Below are positions 1-8,403 of a DNA stretch of 43,251 nt, one piece after another. The stretch is taken from the NCBI GenBank assembly GCA_020848515.1, contig JADLIA010000081.1:1-43251 (forward strand), read 5' to 3'. Position numbers and translations under genes: made by a program. This DNA is from Rubrivivax sp. (GTDB taxonomy: Bacteria; Pseudomonadota; Gammaproteobacteria; Burkholderiales; Burkholderiaceae_C). The notes beneath the pieces were generated by a model. The model saw only the letters and a program-made list of their open reading frames with translations. It did not search any database and was not told where the DNA came from. Within the stretch, counting starts at the first letter, position 1. Every line of letters starts with the position of its first letter.

Positions 1-1
1 G

Positions 2-1558
2 GAGCTGCCGGCGCAGCCTGGGCGCCGTCTGAGGGCCGATTTGAGCAATGCCTTCACACCCAGCTTCGGGCTCATGGGGCACGAATCGTTGCTGCTGCAG
101 CAAAGCGACCTGGGCGCCATCGCCGACTCGATCAAGGACTGCCTGCGCTGCGGCAAATGCAAGCCCGAGTGCAGCACCCACGTGCCGCGCGCCAACCTGC
201 TGTACAGCCCGCGCAACAAGATCCTGGCCACCTCGCTGCTGATCGAGGCGTTTTTGTACGAAGAGCAGACGCGCCGCGGCATCAGCCTGCAGCACTGGGC
301 CGAATTCGAGGACGTGGCCGACCACTGCACGGTGTGCCACCGCTGCCTGGCACCCTGCCCGGTGAAGATCGACTTCGGCGACGTCACCATGAACATGCGC
401 AACCTGCTGCGCAAGATGGGCAAGAAGAGCGTGCGGCCCGGCAACGCCGCCGCCATGTTCTTCCTGAACGCCACCGATCCGCGCGTCATCAACGCCACCC
501 GTGCGGTGATGACCGGCGTGGCCTTCAAGGCGCAGCGCGCCGCCGTCGACGTGCTGCGCGTGGCCGGGCGCCGGCAGACCGAGCATCCGCCCGCCACCGT
601 CGGCCCGGCGCCGATCCGCGAGCAGGTGATCCACTTCGTCAACAAGAAGCTGCCCGGCGGCCTGCCCACCAAGACCGCACGCGCCCTGCTCGACATCGAA
701 GACCGCGCCTACGTGCCGGTGATCCGCGACCCCAAAGGCACCACCTCCGACAGCGAGGCGGTGTTCTACTTTCCGGGCTGCGGCTCCGAGCGGCTGTTCA
801 GCCAGGTCGGCCTGGCCACCCAGGCCATGCTGTGGCATGCCGGCGTGCAGACCGTGCTGCCGCCCGGCTACGTGTGCTGCGGCTACCCGCAGCGCGGCAG
901 CGGCCAGTTCGACAAGGCCGAGAAGATGATCGTCAGCAACCGCGTGCTGCTGCACCGGGTGGCCACCACGCTCAACTACCTGGACATCAAGACCGTGGTG
1001 GTCAGCTGCGGCACTTGCTACGACCAGCTGGCGGGCTACCAGTTCGACAAGATCTTCCCCGGCAGCCGCATCGTCGACATCCACGAATACCTGCTGGAAA
1101 AGGGCATCACGCTGCCGGCGGCCGACCAGGGCGCCTACCTGTACCACGAGCCCTGCCACAACCCGATGAAGCAGGGTGACTCGATGCAGACCGTCAAGGC
1201 GCTGATCGGCCCGCAGGTCATCAAGAGCGAGCGCTGCTGCGGCGAGTCGGGCACTCTGGGTGTGACGCGCCCCGACGTCTCGACCCAGGTGCGCTTTCGC
1301 AAGGAAGAAGAAATCCGCAAGGGCGAAGCCCAACTGCGCGCCAGCGGCGCGGTGGCCGACAAGGCCAACGTCAAGATCCTGACCAGCTGCCCGAGCTGCC
1401 TGCAGGGCCTCAAGCGCTACGAAGACGACCTGCAAAACGGCCTGCTGGAGGCCGACTACATCGTGATCGAGATGGCGCGCGCCATCCTGGGCGAAAACTG
1501 GCTGCCCGACTATGTGGCCAAGGCCAACGCGGGGGGCATCGAGCGGGTGCTGGTCTGA
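2..1558 (+). CDS. Fe-S oxidoreductase, C-terminal part of a DUF3683-type FAD/Fe-S protein (5' end outside window)
   Basis: The reading frame is open from base 2, ahead of a possible TTG start at 41, so this is read as the 3' part of a longer gene. From residue 34 (counted from base 41) there is a ferredoxin-type double cluster: C34, C37, C40, C44 and C96, C99, C102, C106, spaced as for two [4Fe-4S] centres. Two CCG-type cysteine domains of the GlcF/HdrB/LutA kind follow, recognisable by FYFPGCGSE, VCCGYPQRG, SCGTCYDQL, EPCHNPMKQG, CCGESGTLG and TSCPSCLQGL. In Burkholderiales such a C-terminal half is usually fused to an FAD-linked oxidase carrying a DUF3683 domain (from memory). The substrate is unknown; a lactate- or glycolate-like 2-hydroxyacid is plausible. 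The protein is probably cytoplasmic, feeding electrons to the quinone pool. The downstream gene is convergent. Confidence 0.85.
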   Translation, partial: ELPAQPGRRLRADLSNAFTPSFGLMGHESLLLQQSDLGAIADSIKDCLRCGKCKPECSTHVPRANLLYSPRNKILATSLLIEAFLYEEQTRRGISLQHWAEFEDVADHCTVCHRCLAPCPVKIDFGDVTMNMRNLLRKMGKKSVRPGNAAAMFFLNATDPRVINATRAVMTGVAFKAQRAAVDVLRVAGRRQTEHPPATVGPAPIREQVIHFVNKKLPGGLPTKTARALLDIEDRAYVPVIRDPKGTTSDSEAVFYFPGCGSERLFSQVGLATQAMLWHAGVQTVLPPGYVCCGYPQRGSGQFDKAEKMIVSNRVLLHRVATTLNYLDIKTVVVSCGTCYDQLAGYQFDKIFPGSRIVDIHEYLLEKGITLPAADQGAYLYHEPCHNPMKQGDSMQTVKALIGPQVIKSERCCGESGTLGVTRPDVSTQVRFRKEEEIRKGEAQLRASGAVADKANVKILTSCPSCLQGLKRYEDDLQNGLLEADYIVIEMARAILGENWLPDYVAKANAGGIERVLV

Positions 1559-1564
1559 CCGCCA

Positions 1565-1614
1565 GCGCCCACAGCCGAACGCAGAGGACGCGCAGAAGCC
1601 CTGGAAGTGGGCGC
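1565..1614. terminator. Inverted repeat between convergent genes, possible weak bidirectional terminator
   Basis: GCGCCCAC at 1565-1572 is perfectly complementary to GTGGGCGC at 1607-1614, with a 34-nt loop. It lies between the stop of the Fe-S protein and the stop of the convergent permease. There is no T tract, so intrinsic termination would be weak. Confidence 0.3.
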
Positions 1615-1629
1615 CCGCGGGGGCGGCGC

Positions 1630-2721
1630 TCAGGCTTCGGGCGGCACTGACGGGGGCGGCGTGGCCTCGGAGGCGTCGTTCTCGGCCACGCTGAACAGCG
1701 CCCAGGCGGCCACGAACAGCGCCGCGATCGCCGGGCCGATGACGAAGCCATTGACGCCGAACACCGAAATGCCGCCGATGGTCGACAGCAGCACCAGGAA
1801 GTCCGGCAGCTTGGTTTCCTTGCCCACCAGCAGCGGGCGCAGCAGGTTGTCGACCATGCCCATCACGCCCACGCCCCAGGCCGCCAGGCCGATGCCGGCG
1901 CCGGGCGAACCGGTGGCCAGCAGGTAGATCGCCACCGGCGCCCAGATCAGCGCCGCGCCCACCGCCGGCACCAGCGACAGCACGGCCATGGTGACGCCCC
2001 ACAGCACCGCGCCGTGGATGCCCAGCACCGCAAACGCCAGTCCGCCCAGCAGGCCCTGCACCAGCGCCACCACCACCGTGCCCTTGACGGTGGCGCGCAC
2101 CACGGTGGCGAACTTGTGCAGCAGGTAGCTGGCGTGCGCCGGCTGCATCGGCACGGCGCGGCGCATCAGCAGCGCCAGCTCGCGCCCGTCGCGCAGGAAA
2201 AAGAACAGCAGGTACAGCATGATGCCCAGGTTGACCAGCAGCAGCAGCGTGTTCTGCCCGATCGCCAGCGCGTGGCCGGTGATGGCCTGGCCGCCCTGCA
2301 CCAGCGCGGCCGCCAGCTTGGCGCCCACGTCCTGCATGCTGAGCAGCCCGAAGCGGCCCAGCAGCCCGCGCAGCCAGGCCGGCAGTGCGTCCAGCACCTG
2401 CTGGAAATAGGCCGGCAGGTTGAGCTCGCCCGAACGCACGCGCTGGGTGAAGCTGGCCGCCTCGTCCACCATGGCGCCGACGATGAAGCCCAGCGGCACC
2501 ACCACGATCAGCACGCAGATCAGCATGGTGGCCAGCGCCGCCAGCGTGGCGCGCCCGCGCAGGGCGGCGCGCAGGCGGCGAAACAGCGGCATGAACAGCA
2601 GCGTCAGCACCACGGCCCAGAACACCGCACCGAAGAACGGCGCGATGATCCAGAAAAACGCCAGCGTCACCCCGGCCAGCAGCAGCAGAAAGACGGCGCG
2701 TTGCAAGGCGGGGGTGTTCAC
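1630..2721 (-). CDS. AI-2E transporter / PerM family membrane protein
   Basis: A 363-residue integral membrane protein. Hydrophobic segments lie at about residues 8-30 and 31-48, a long one at 58-84, then after a soluble loop several more in the C-terminal half (around 150-175, 200-260 and 290-345). This is the usual PerM/YdiK/TqsA profile. The loop after the third segment and the glycine-rich C-terminal segments (GVMGMVDNLLRPLLVG, GGISVFGVNGFVIGPAIAALF) are characteristic. The start is a GTG at 2719-2721; an upstream in-frame extension to 2847 would read through the promoter region into low-complexity arginine-rich sequence. Members of the family have been reported as autoinducer-2 exporters or Na+(Li+)/H+ antiporters, so the substrate cannot be assigned here. 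It is divergent from the DUF971 gene. Confidence 0.88.
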   Translation of the reverse strand: MNTPALQRAVFLLLLAGVTLAFFWIIAPFFGAVFWAVVLTLLFMPLFRRLRAALRGRATLAALATMLICVLIVVVPLGFIVGAMVDEAASFTQRVRSGELNLPAYFQQVLDALPAWLRGLLGRFGLLSMQDVGAKLAAALVQGGQAITGHALAIGQNTLLLLVNLGIMLYLLFFFLRDGRELALLMRRAVPMQPAHASYLLHKFATVVRATVKGTVVVALVQGLLGGLAFAVLGIHGAVLWGVTMAVLSLVPAVGAALIWAPVAIYLLATGSPGAGIGLAAWGVGVMGMVDNLLRPLLVGKETKLPDFLVLLSTIGGISVFGVNGFVIGPAIAALFVAAWALFSVAENDASEATPPPSVPPEA

Positions 2722-2852
2722 GGCGGGTGGGTGGCGGGGTGGGCGGTGCGCGCAGTATAGGAGCCGACGCCGGACGGCGGCCGTGGGCGCACAATCGACG
2801 CACAATCGCTGCCGTCGCAGCCGAACACGCGCCGCCCCGGCGTGCACCTGCC
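2722..2852. promoter_or_regulatory. Divergent promoter region, PerM-family gene / DUF971 gene
   Basis: A 131-bp gap between divergent genes. On the minus strand TATACT (2759-2754) is a candidate -10 about 33 nt ahead of the permease GTG, though no good -35 is visible. On the plus strand GCACAATCG occurs twice in close succession (about 2790-2808). Both copies contain an ACAAT that could act as -10 for the DUF971 gene, or the pair could be an operator. Confidence 0.4.
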
Positions 2853-3275
2853 ATGTCCGCCACGCTCAAACCGCCGCCCGAATCGCTCACCGTGCACACC
2901 TTGTCGCGCATGCTGGAGCTGCGCTGGCCCGACGGCGCGCAGTTCCGCATCCCGTTCGAGCTGCTGCGCGTGTACTCGCCCTCGGCCGAGGTGCAGGGCC
3001 ATGGCCCGGGCCAGGAAGTGCTGCAGACCGGCAAGCGCGAGGTCGAGATCACCGCGCTGGCCCCGGTCGGCAACTACGCCGTGCAGCCACGCTTTTCGGA
3101 CGGGCACGAGAGCGGCATCTACACCTGGGCCTACCTGTACGAACTGGGCGAACGCCAGGACGCGCTGTGGCGCCAGTACCTCGATCGACTGGCCGCCGCC
3201 GGCCTGGACCGCGACGCCCCCATGGGCGGCAAGGCGGGCGGCGCGGTGTCGATCACCAAGACCAGGGCGTCCTGA
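2853..3275 (+). CDS. DUF971 / gamma-butyrobetaine hydroxylase-like N-terminal domain protein
   Basis: A 140-residue cytoplasmic protein consisting essentially of one DUF971 domain. Typical elements are the N-terminal LELRWPDGAQFRIPFELLRV, a GKREVEI strand, the PVGNYAVQPRFSDGHESGIY stretch, and WAYLYELG. This fold also forms the N-terminal domain of gamma-butyrobetaine hydroxylase, but the catalytic dioxygenase domain is absent. In many betaproteobacteria the gene stands directly before ubiE; here the next gene is convergent and unrelated, so that link is broken. A role in Fe-S or iron handling has been suggested for related proteins, but nothing in this sequence proves it. The ATG at 2853 is chosen because homology begins right after it. 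Confidence 0.85.
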   Translation: MSATLKPPPESLTVHTLSRMLELRWPDGAQFRIPFELLRVYSPSAEVQGHGPGQEVLQTGKREVEITALAPVGNYAVQPRFSDGHESGIYTWAYLYELGERQDALWRQYLDRLAAAGLDRDAPMGGKAGGAVSITKTRAS

Positions 3276-3346
3276 CTGCCGACCCAGGCGTTCGCGGGGC
3301 GGCCAGACCCGCCGCGGGCGCGCATGGGCGCCAGTGGCTGATTCCT

Positions 3347-3372
3347 GTCATCGCCGCTTTCGCAGGGATGAC
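3347..3372. repeat. REP-like palindrome
   Basis: GTCATC (3347-3352) pairs with GATGAC (3367-3372) around GCCGCTTTCGCAGG. This resembles the widespread proteobacterial palindrome of the form GTCATcCC-GCGAAAGCGGG-GATGAC. It lies in the 204-bp gap between two convergent genes (3276-3479), next to another repeat. Confidence 0.45.
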
Positions 3373-3418
3373 GGTGGGTTTGCTCGGACATCGCGAGCCC
3401 GTGACAGACAAGGCATGT

Positions 3419-3472
3419 GCTATCAATTAAATAGCTTCTGGCGCTCGACTGACGCCAGGTGAAGGCCGTTTG
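3419..3472 (+). repeat. Dispersed hairpin repeat, copy 1
   Basis: Member of a ten-copy family in this window. The core runs AAATAGCTTCTGGCGCT, then a loop, then a partly complementary GACGCCAG, then a T-containing tail. It sits at the 3' ends of both the DUF971 gene and the convergent lyase gene. Its first 27 bases (3419-3445) are identical to the complement of 19228-19254. Confidence 0.75.
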
Positions 3473-3479
3473 GCCATGG

Positions 3480-4340
3480 TCAGCGGTAGCGCTGCTCCAG
3501 CGCGTCCCAGCGCGGCTTGCCCACCAGGCGCTGGCGCTCGGCAAACGGCGTCACCAGGCCGCTGGATTCGAGCACCTGGCCGGTGTCACGCAGCGCCGTC
3601 AGCGCCTGCTGCATGCCGGCCAGCGCGCCCTGCAGCGCCGCGTTGGCGTACAGCACCAGGCCGTAGCCGAGCCGCCCCAGTTCGGCGGCGTCGACGATCG
3701 GCGTCTTGCCGCCGATCACCATGTTCATCAGCTGCGGCGTCGGCAGGCGCTGTGGCAGGGCGCGGATTTCTTCGGCGCGGGTGACGGCTTCGACGAACAG
3801 GATGTCGGCGCCGGCCTCGGCAAAGCGCTGCGCGCGCTCCAGCGCCGCCTCGAAACCCTGGGTGGCGGCGGCGTCGGTGCGCGCCATGACCACCAGCTCG
3901 GCGTCGCGCCGGGCATCGACGGCAGCCTTGATCTTGCTGACCGCTTCCTCGGTGCTGATGACCGCCTTGCCGTCGAAATGCCCGCAGCGCTTGGGCGCCA
4001 CCTGGTCTTCCAGCTGGATGCCGTCGGCGCCGGCGCGCTCCAGCGTGCGCACCGTGTGGTAGACGTTCAGCGCGTTGCCGAAGCCGGTGTCGGCATCCAC
4101 CAGCAGCGGCAGCTCGACCGCGTCGCGGATGCGCGCCGTGTGGTCGGCGATCTCGGCCAGGCCCATGAAGCCCTGGTCGGGCAGGCCCAGCCACATGTTG
4201 GTGACGCCGGCGCCGGTGATGTAGACGGCCTCGAAGCCCAGGTCCTCGATCACGCGCGCCGACAGCGCGTTGAAGGCGCCCGGCACCAGCGCGCCGCGCC
4301 GCGCCGCGGCCAGTTGTCTGAGTCGTTGTCGGGTGTTCAC
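3480..4340 (-). CDS. Isocitrate lyase / PEP mutase family enzyme (2-methylisocitrate lyase or oxaloacetate decarboxylase type)
   Basis: A 286-residue single-domain member of the phosphoenolpyruvate mutase/isocitrate lyase superfamily. Visible signatures are VPGAFNALSARV near the N-terminus, the metal-binding VDADTGFGNALN (about residues 81-92), LEDQVAPKRCGHFDG, corresponding to the catalytic K-x-C-G-H loop of lyases, and ARTDA. The cysteine of KRCGH is present, which favours a C-C lyase such as methylisocitrate or dimethylmalate lyase over a phosphonomutase; the exact substrate is open. The gene is the last of three co-directional genes (PrpF-type isomerase, Bug receptor, this lyase), 21 bp downstream of the receptor. 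This suggests uptake and cleavage of a di- or tricarboxylic acid. Confidence 0.88.
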   Translation of the reverse strand: MNTRQRLRQLAAARRGALVPGAFNALSARVIEDLGFEAVYITGAGVTNMWLGLPDQGFMGLAEIADHTARIRDAVELPLLVDADTGFGNALNVYHTVRTLERAGADGIQLEDQVAPKRCGHFDGKAVISTEEAVSKIKAAVDARRDAELVVMARTDAAATQGFEAALERAQRFAEAGADILFVEAVTRAEEIRALPQRLPTPQLMNMVIGGKTPIVDAAELGRLGYGLVLYANAALQGALAGMQQALTALRDTGQVLESSGLVTPFAERQRLVGKPRWDALEQRYR

Positions 4341-4361
4341 GCCAGGTGCCTTCTTTCTGGA

Positions 4362-5339
4362 TCAGTCGAGCGAGATGTTGGCGGCCTTGATGACCGGCGC
4401 CCACTTGGCGCGCTCCTGCGCCAGGAACTGGCCATAGGCCGCCGGCGTGCCGCCGGCCACGATGCCGGCGCTGCCCTCGATCATCTGGCGCAGATCGGGC
4501 TGCTTGAGCGCCTGGTTGACGGCTTCGTTCAGCCGGGCGATGACGGCATCGGGCGTGCTGGCCGGCGCGATCATGCCCAGCCAGTTGTAGGACTCGAAGC
4601 CCTTGACGCCGGCTTCGTTCAGCGTCGGCACGTCGGGCAGCACGGCCACGCGCTGGCGGCTGGAGACGGCCAGCGCCTTGATCTTGCCGGCCTGGATGGC
4701 CGGCAGGGCCGAGTAGCCCATCTCGAACATGAAGGCCAGGTGGCCACCCATCAGGTCGTTGGCGGCCAGCGCGCCGCCCTTGTAGGGGACATGGGTGGTT
4801 TCGGTCTTGGTCTGGTAGGCCAGCAACTCGGCCGACAGATGGTGGGCGCCACCCACGCCGGAGGAGCCGTAGGTCAGCTTGCCGGGGTTGGCGCGGGCGA
4901 AGTCCAGCAGTTCCTTGACCGACTTGAAGTTCTGGTTCGGCGCGGTGGACAGGAACAGCGGCGCGGTCTCGATCAGGATGATGGGCTTGAACGCCTTTTC
5001 GGCGTCGTAGGGCATCTTCTTCATCAGCATCGGGTTGGTCACCAGCGGCGCGGGCGAGCCGAAGCCGAAGGTGTGGCCGTCGGTGGCCTTGGCGATGGCA
5101 TCGGTGCCGGTGACGCCGCCGGCACCCGCCCGGTTGTCGACGATGACCGGCTGGCCCAGGGTCTTGCCCAGCGCGTCGGCGATCTTGCGCGCGCGCGTGT
5201 CGGCAAAGCCGCCGGCGGCGTAGGGCACGATCAGGCGCACGGTCTTGGTGGGCCAGGTGTCCTGCGCGGCGGCAGGCAGGGCGGCAGACAGCGCGCCCAG
5301 GGCGGCGCTGGCAAGCAGGGTGCGGCGGTGGCAGGTCAT
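4362..5339 (-). CDS. Bug-family tripartite tricarboxylate transporter substrate-binding protein
   Basis: A 325-residue periplasmic receptor. The N-terminus MTCHRRTLLASAALGALSAA followed by LPAAAQ is an export signal with a twin-arginine-like RR and an AxA cleavage region. The mature part shows Bug hallmarks: WPTKTVRLIVPYAAGGFAD, the VDNRAGAGGVTGTDAIAKA ligand loop, and HVPYKGGALAANDLMGGH. The start at 5339 is preceded by AAGGA at good spacing; a longer open frame runs up into repeat copy 2 and is rejected. Receptors of this family bind carboxylates and usually work with TctA/TctB membrane proteins, which are not encoded nearby. It lies between a PrpF-type isomerase and a PEP mutase/ICL lyase, so its ligand is probably the acid they process. 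Confidence 0.93.
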   Translation of the reverse strand: MTCHRRTLLASAALGALSAALPAAAQDTWPTKTVRLIVPYAAGGFADTRARKIADALGKTLGQPVIVDNRAGAGGVTGTDAIAKATDGHTFGFGSPAPLVTNPMLMKKMPYDAEKAFKPIILIETAPLFLSTAPNQNFKSVKELLDFARANPGKLTYGSSGVGGAHHLSAELLAYQTKTETTHVPYKGGALAANDLMGGHLAFMFEMGYSALPAIQAGKIKALAVSSRQRVAVLPDVPTLNEAGVKGFESYNWLGMIAPASTPDAVIARLNEAVNQALKQPDLRQMIEGSAGIVAGGTPAAYGQFLAQERAKWAPVIKAANISLD

Positions 5340-5405
5340 GCAGGCGTCCTTCGGATCGAAAAGACCATTATGGGCCGCCGGGACCGGCCTATTTCCATGG
5401 CGCTT

Positions 5406-5460
5406 CAAATTCAATAGCTGCTGGCGCAGACTGGTAAATCGCTGCAAGCATCTTTTTCTT
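5406..5460 (+). repeat. Dispersed hairpin repeat, copy 2
   Basis: Reads AATAGCTGCTGGCGCAGA, then a loop, then ATCGCTGCAAGCATCTTTTT. It lies in the gap between the 3' end of the PrpF-type gene and the start of the Bug receptor gene, in opposite orientation to both. On the minus-strand transcript it would be internal to the putative operon. Confidence 0.72.
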
Positions 5461-5476
5461 GCAACACAGCGGCGCG

Positions 5477-6691
5477 TCAGGCCCCGGCGCCCAGCACCTC
5501 GGCCGGCACGCGCACCCAGCCTTCCATCAGCACGCGGGCGCTGCGGCTCATGCGCACTTCGCGCACCTGCCAGTCGCCGGTCGCGCTTTGCACCGCCTGC
5601 GCGCCTACGCGCAGCGTGCCGGAGGGGTGACCGAAGCGCACCGTCGGGCGCGCGCCGCCACCGGCGGCGGCATGCACCAGGGTGCCCGCAATGGCGGCGG
5701 CGGTGGCGATGGCCACCGCCGCCGTGCCCATCATGGCGTGGTGCAGCCGGCCCATCGACAGCGCGCGCACCAGCAGGTCGATGTCGGCCGCGCGCACCTG
5801 TCGGCCACTGGCGGCGCGGTAGTCGGCCGGCGGCGCCACGAAGGCGATCTTGGGCGTGTGCTGGCGCTGGGCGGCTTCGGTCAGCGTGGCGATAAGGCCC
5901 ATCTTCAGGGCACCCTGGGCGCGGATGGCCTCGAAGCGCGCCAGCGCCTGCGCGTCGCCGTTGAGGTCGGCCTGTCGCTCGGTGCCGCTGCAGCCGACAT
6001 CGCGGGCGTTGACGAACACGGTGGGGATGCCGGCGTTGATCAGCGTGGCCGGCAGGCGACCGATGCCGGGCACGTCCAGCTCGTCGACCAGGCGGCCGGT
6101 GGGAAACAGTCCACCCGCGCCTGCGCCGCCCTCGGCCGGGTCGAGAAAGCTCAGCCCGATCTCGGCGGCCGCGAAGGCCACGCCGTCGAGCTCGAAGTCG
6201 CCCGCTTCCTGCACCTGGCCGCCGGCCATGGGCACCTGGGCGACGATGGTCTTGCCGATGTTGGCCTGCCAGATGCGCACGCTGCAGACGCCGTCGCGCG
6301 GCACGCGCGCGGGCGGCAGCAGACCGCGGGCGATGGCGAACGGCCCCACGGCGGCCGACAGGTTGCCGCAGTTGCCCGACCAGTCCACCAGCCCGCTGTC
6401 GACGCCGATCTGGGCAAACAGGTAGTCGACGTCGTGGTCGGGCCGGCTGGCCGGGGCCAGGATCACGGCCTTGGAGGTGGACGACGTGGCGCCGCCCATG
6501 CCGTCGATCTGCTGCCCGTAGGGGTCGGGACTGCCCAGCACGCGCCGCAGCAGCGCGTCGCGCACCGGACCGGGCTGGCGCGCCGCGGCGGGCAGATCAT
6601 CCAGGCAGAAGAACACGCCCTTGCTGGTGCCGCCGCGCAGGTAGCTGGCGGCAATCCGAAGCGGGGGCAGGCAGGCGTCGGGCGGGTGCAT
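5477..6691 (-). CDS. PrpF-family isomerase (2-methylaconitate cis-trans isomerase / 4-oxalomesaconate tautomerase type)
   Basis: A 404-residue protein with the PrpF double diaminopimelate-epimerase fold. Recognisable motifs are SYLRGGTSKGVFF at the N-terminus, PYGQQIDGMGGATSSTSKAV, DWSGNCGNLSAAVGPFAI, and GRLHHAMMGTAAVAIATAAA in the C-terminal half. PrpF converts trans- to cis-2-methylaconitate in the AcnD variant of the methylcitrate cycle; close relatives isomerise 4-oxalomesaconate or 3-methylitaconate. No acnD or prpC is present here, so I leave the substrate open. The gene heads a three-gene run with the Bug receptor and the lyase. It starts 67 bp after the stop of ubiD, so transcription from upstream is possible. 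The ATG at 6691 is just upstream of the conserved N-terminus. Confidence 0.88.
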   Translation of the reverse strand: MHPPDACLPPLRIAASYLRGGTSKGVFFCLDDLPAAARQPGPVRDALLRRVLGSPDPYGQQIDGMGGATSSTSKAVILAPASRPDHDVDYLFAQIGVDSGLVDWSGNCGNLSAAVGPFAIARGLLPPARVPRDGVCSVRIWQANIGKTIVAQVPMAGGQVQEAGDFELDGVAFAAAEIGLSFLDPAEGGAGAGGLFPTGRLVDELDVPGIGRLPATLINAGIPTVFVNARDVGCSGTERQADLNGDAQALARFEAIRAQGALKMGLIATLTEAAQRQHTPKIAFVAPPADYRAASGRQVRAADIDLLVRALSMGRLHHAMMGTAAVAIATAAAIAGTLVHAAAGGGARPTVRFGHPSGTLRVGAQAVQSATGDWQVREVRMSRSARVLMEGWVRVPAEVLGAGA

Positions 6692-6758
6692 GGCGCCATG
6701 GTACGCGCCAAGCGCGGCGCACGTGACGATGGCAAGCGGCCGACGGCCGTTTTGAGGG

Positions 6759-8243
6759 TTACAGCCCCAGGTCGTCGGCCAGTGCGTTCATGCGCTGGGT
6801 CACCTCGGCATCCATGGCCATGGGCCGGCCCCATTCGCGCTGCGTCTCGCCGGGCCATTTGTGGGTCGCGTCCAGGCCCATCTTGCCCCCCAGGCCCGCC
6901 ACGGGGGAGGCAAAGTCGAGGTAGTCGATGGGGGTGTTCTCGATGAGCATGGTGTCGCGCACCGGGTCCATGCGCGTGGTCATGGCCCAGACGACCTCCT
7001 TCCAATCGCGCACGTCGATGTCCTCATCGACGACGACGACGAACTTGGTGTAGAGAAATTGGCGCAGGTGGCTCCACACGCCCATCATCACGCGCCGCGC
7101 GTGGCCGGCGTAGGCCTTTCTGATGCGCACCACGGCCATGCGATAGCTGCAGGCCTCGGGTGGCAGGTAGAAGTCGATGATCTCCGGGAAGGCACGCTGC
7201 AAGAGCGGCACGAACAGCTCGTTCAATGCCAGGCCCAGCATGGCCGGCTCGTCCGGCGGCTTGCCGGTGTAGGTGCTGTGGTAGAGCGCGTCCTCGCGCT
7301 GGGTGATGCGCTCCACGGTGAACACCGGGAACTCGGCGCATTCGTTGTAGTAGCCCGTGTGGTCGCCATACGGCCCTTCGAGCGCGTGTTGCCAGCCGCT
7401 CTTGTGGCTGGCGTCGGGGTGGATATGGCCCTCGAGCACGATCTCCGCCTGGGCCGGCACTTGCAAAGGCACGCCCAGCGCGTCGGCCACCTCGGTGCGC
7501 GCGCCGCGCAAGAGGCCAGCAAACTGGTATTCGGACAAAGCGTCGGGCACGGGGGTGACCGCGCCCAGGATGGTCGCTGGGTCCGCGCCAATGGCCACGG
7601 CCACGGGGTAGGGCTGGCCGGGGTGCTGGCGGCAATGCTCGGCAAAGTCCAGCGCCCCGCCGCGGTGCGAGAGCCAGCGCATGATGAGCTGGTTCCTGCC
7701 AATCACCTGCTGGCGGTAGATGCCGAGGTTCTGCCGTGGCTTGTTCGGCCCGCGCGTGATGGTCAGGCCCCAGGTGACGAGCGGCGCCACGTCGCCGGGC
7801 CAGCAATGCTGTATGGGCAGGCGTGCCAGATCGACCTCGGCGCCCTCCCGCACGATCTGCTGGCAGGGCGGGCGGGCTACGCGCGAGGGCGCCATGCTCC
7901 ACAGGGTCTTGAGCAGGTCGCGCCGGCCCCAGAGGTCCTTGACGCCGCGCGGCGGCTCGGGCTCCTTGAGCTGGGCCAGCACCTCGCCAAAGGCGCGGAT
8001 TTCGGGCAAACCCGCCACGCCCAGCGCGCGCGCCACGCGGCCGGGTGTGCCGAACAGGTTGGCCAGCACCGGCATGCGGTGGCCCGTGGGGTTTTCAAAC
8101 AGCAGGGCCGGGCCGCCCGCGCGCAGCACGCGGTCGGCAAGGGCCGTCATCTCCAGGTGCGGCGAGACCGGGGCGGCAATGCGGCGCAGCTCGCCTGCGG
8201 CCTCCAGCTGGGCCATGAAGTCACGCAGGTCGCGGTAGGGCAT
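6759..8243 (-). CDS. ubiD: UbiD, 3-octaprenyl-4-hydroxybenzoate carboxy-lyase
   Basis: A 494-residue protein, close to E. coli UbiD in length and highly similar as I recall that sequence. Stretches such as [115 protein letters not shown] and [13 protein letters not shown] are all in family order. It decarboxylates 3-polyprenyl-4-hydroxybenzoate in ubiquinone synthesis using prenylated FMN and a divalent metal. The cofactor is made by UbiX, encoded 210 bp upstream on the same strand. The neighbourhood with ubiT, ubiV and ubiU shows that this copy serves quinone synthesis rather than aromatic catabolism. Confidence 0.96.
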   Translation of the reverse strand: MPYRDLRDFMAQLEAAGELRRIAAPVSPHLEMTALADRVLRAGGPALLFENPTGHRMPVLANLFGTPGRVARALGVAGLPEIRAFGEVLAQLKEPEPPRGVKDLWGRRDLLKTLWSMAPSRVARPPCQQIVREGAEVDLARLPIQHCWPGDVAPLVTWGLTITRGPNKPRQNLGIYRQQVIGRNQLIMRWLSHRGGALDFAEHCRQHPGQPYPVAVAIGADPATILGAVTPVPDALSEYQFAGLLRGARTEVADALGVPLQVPAQAEIVLEGHIHPDASHKSGWQHALEGPYGDHTGYYNECAEFPVFTVERITQREDALYHSTYTGKPPDEPAMLGLALNELFVPLLQRAFPEIIDFYLPPEACSYRMAVVRIRKAYAGHARRVMMGVWSHLRQFLYTKFVVVVDEDIDVRDWKEVVWAMTTRMDPVRDTMLIENTPIDYLDFASPVAGLGGKMGLDATHKWPGETQREWGRPMAMDAEVTQRMNALADDLGL

Positions 8244-8288
8244 GGTCAGGGGCGGCTTGTCAGGTGCGGCCCTGATGGCGCCTGCCGG

Positions 8289-8380
8289 CCCTCACCCCAG
8301 TCCTCTCCCGGAGGGAGTGGCAGTGAAAACCACGGCGCGCGATCGCCCCCGTCCCTCTGGAGAGAGGGTGGGTTGAGGGG
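8289..8380. repeat. Paired inverted REP-like element between ubiX and ubiD
   Basis: The left arm 8289-8316 (CCCTCACCCCAG, then TCCTCTCCCGGAGGGA) and the right arm 8352-8380 are near-complementary over about 28 bp around a 35-nt loop. Each arm contains its own small palindrome of the type TCCC-nn-GGGA. This is the form of a REP doublet (BIME-like). It lies inside the ubi transcript and could form a strong RNA hairpin affecting ubiX/ubiD expression ratio or mRNA stability. Confidence 0.6.
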
Positions 8381-8403
8381 CCTGCGAGGCAGCTGGACAT
8401 AAG

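Noticed and set aside
41-43. TTG at 41 as the true start of the first gene
   Set aside because: The frame is open upstream to the window edge and the protein resembles the C-terminal half of a longer DUF3683-type protein, so a 5'-truncated gene is more likely.
3459-5417. Very long open frame on the plus strand (over 600 codons)
   Set aside because: It is antisense to the lyase and Bug receptor genes, whose products carry clear family motifs. Its own translation is low-complexity Arg/Gly/Ala/His-rich and arises from GC-rich codon bias.
5459-8402. Plus-strand open frames of about 500 codons opposite prpF-type and ubiD genes
   Set aside because: Antisense to highly conserved enzymes, with no motif, signal or ribosome site of their own.
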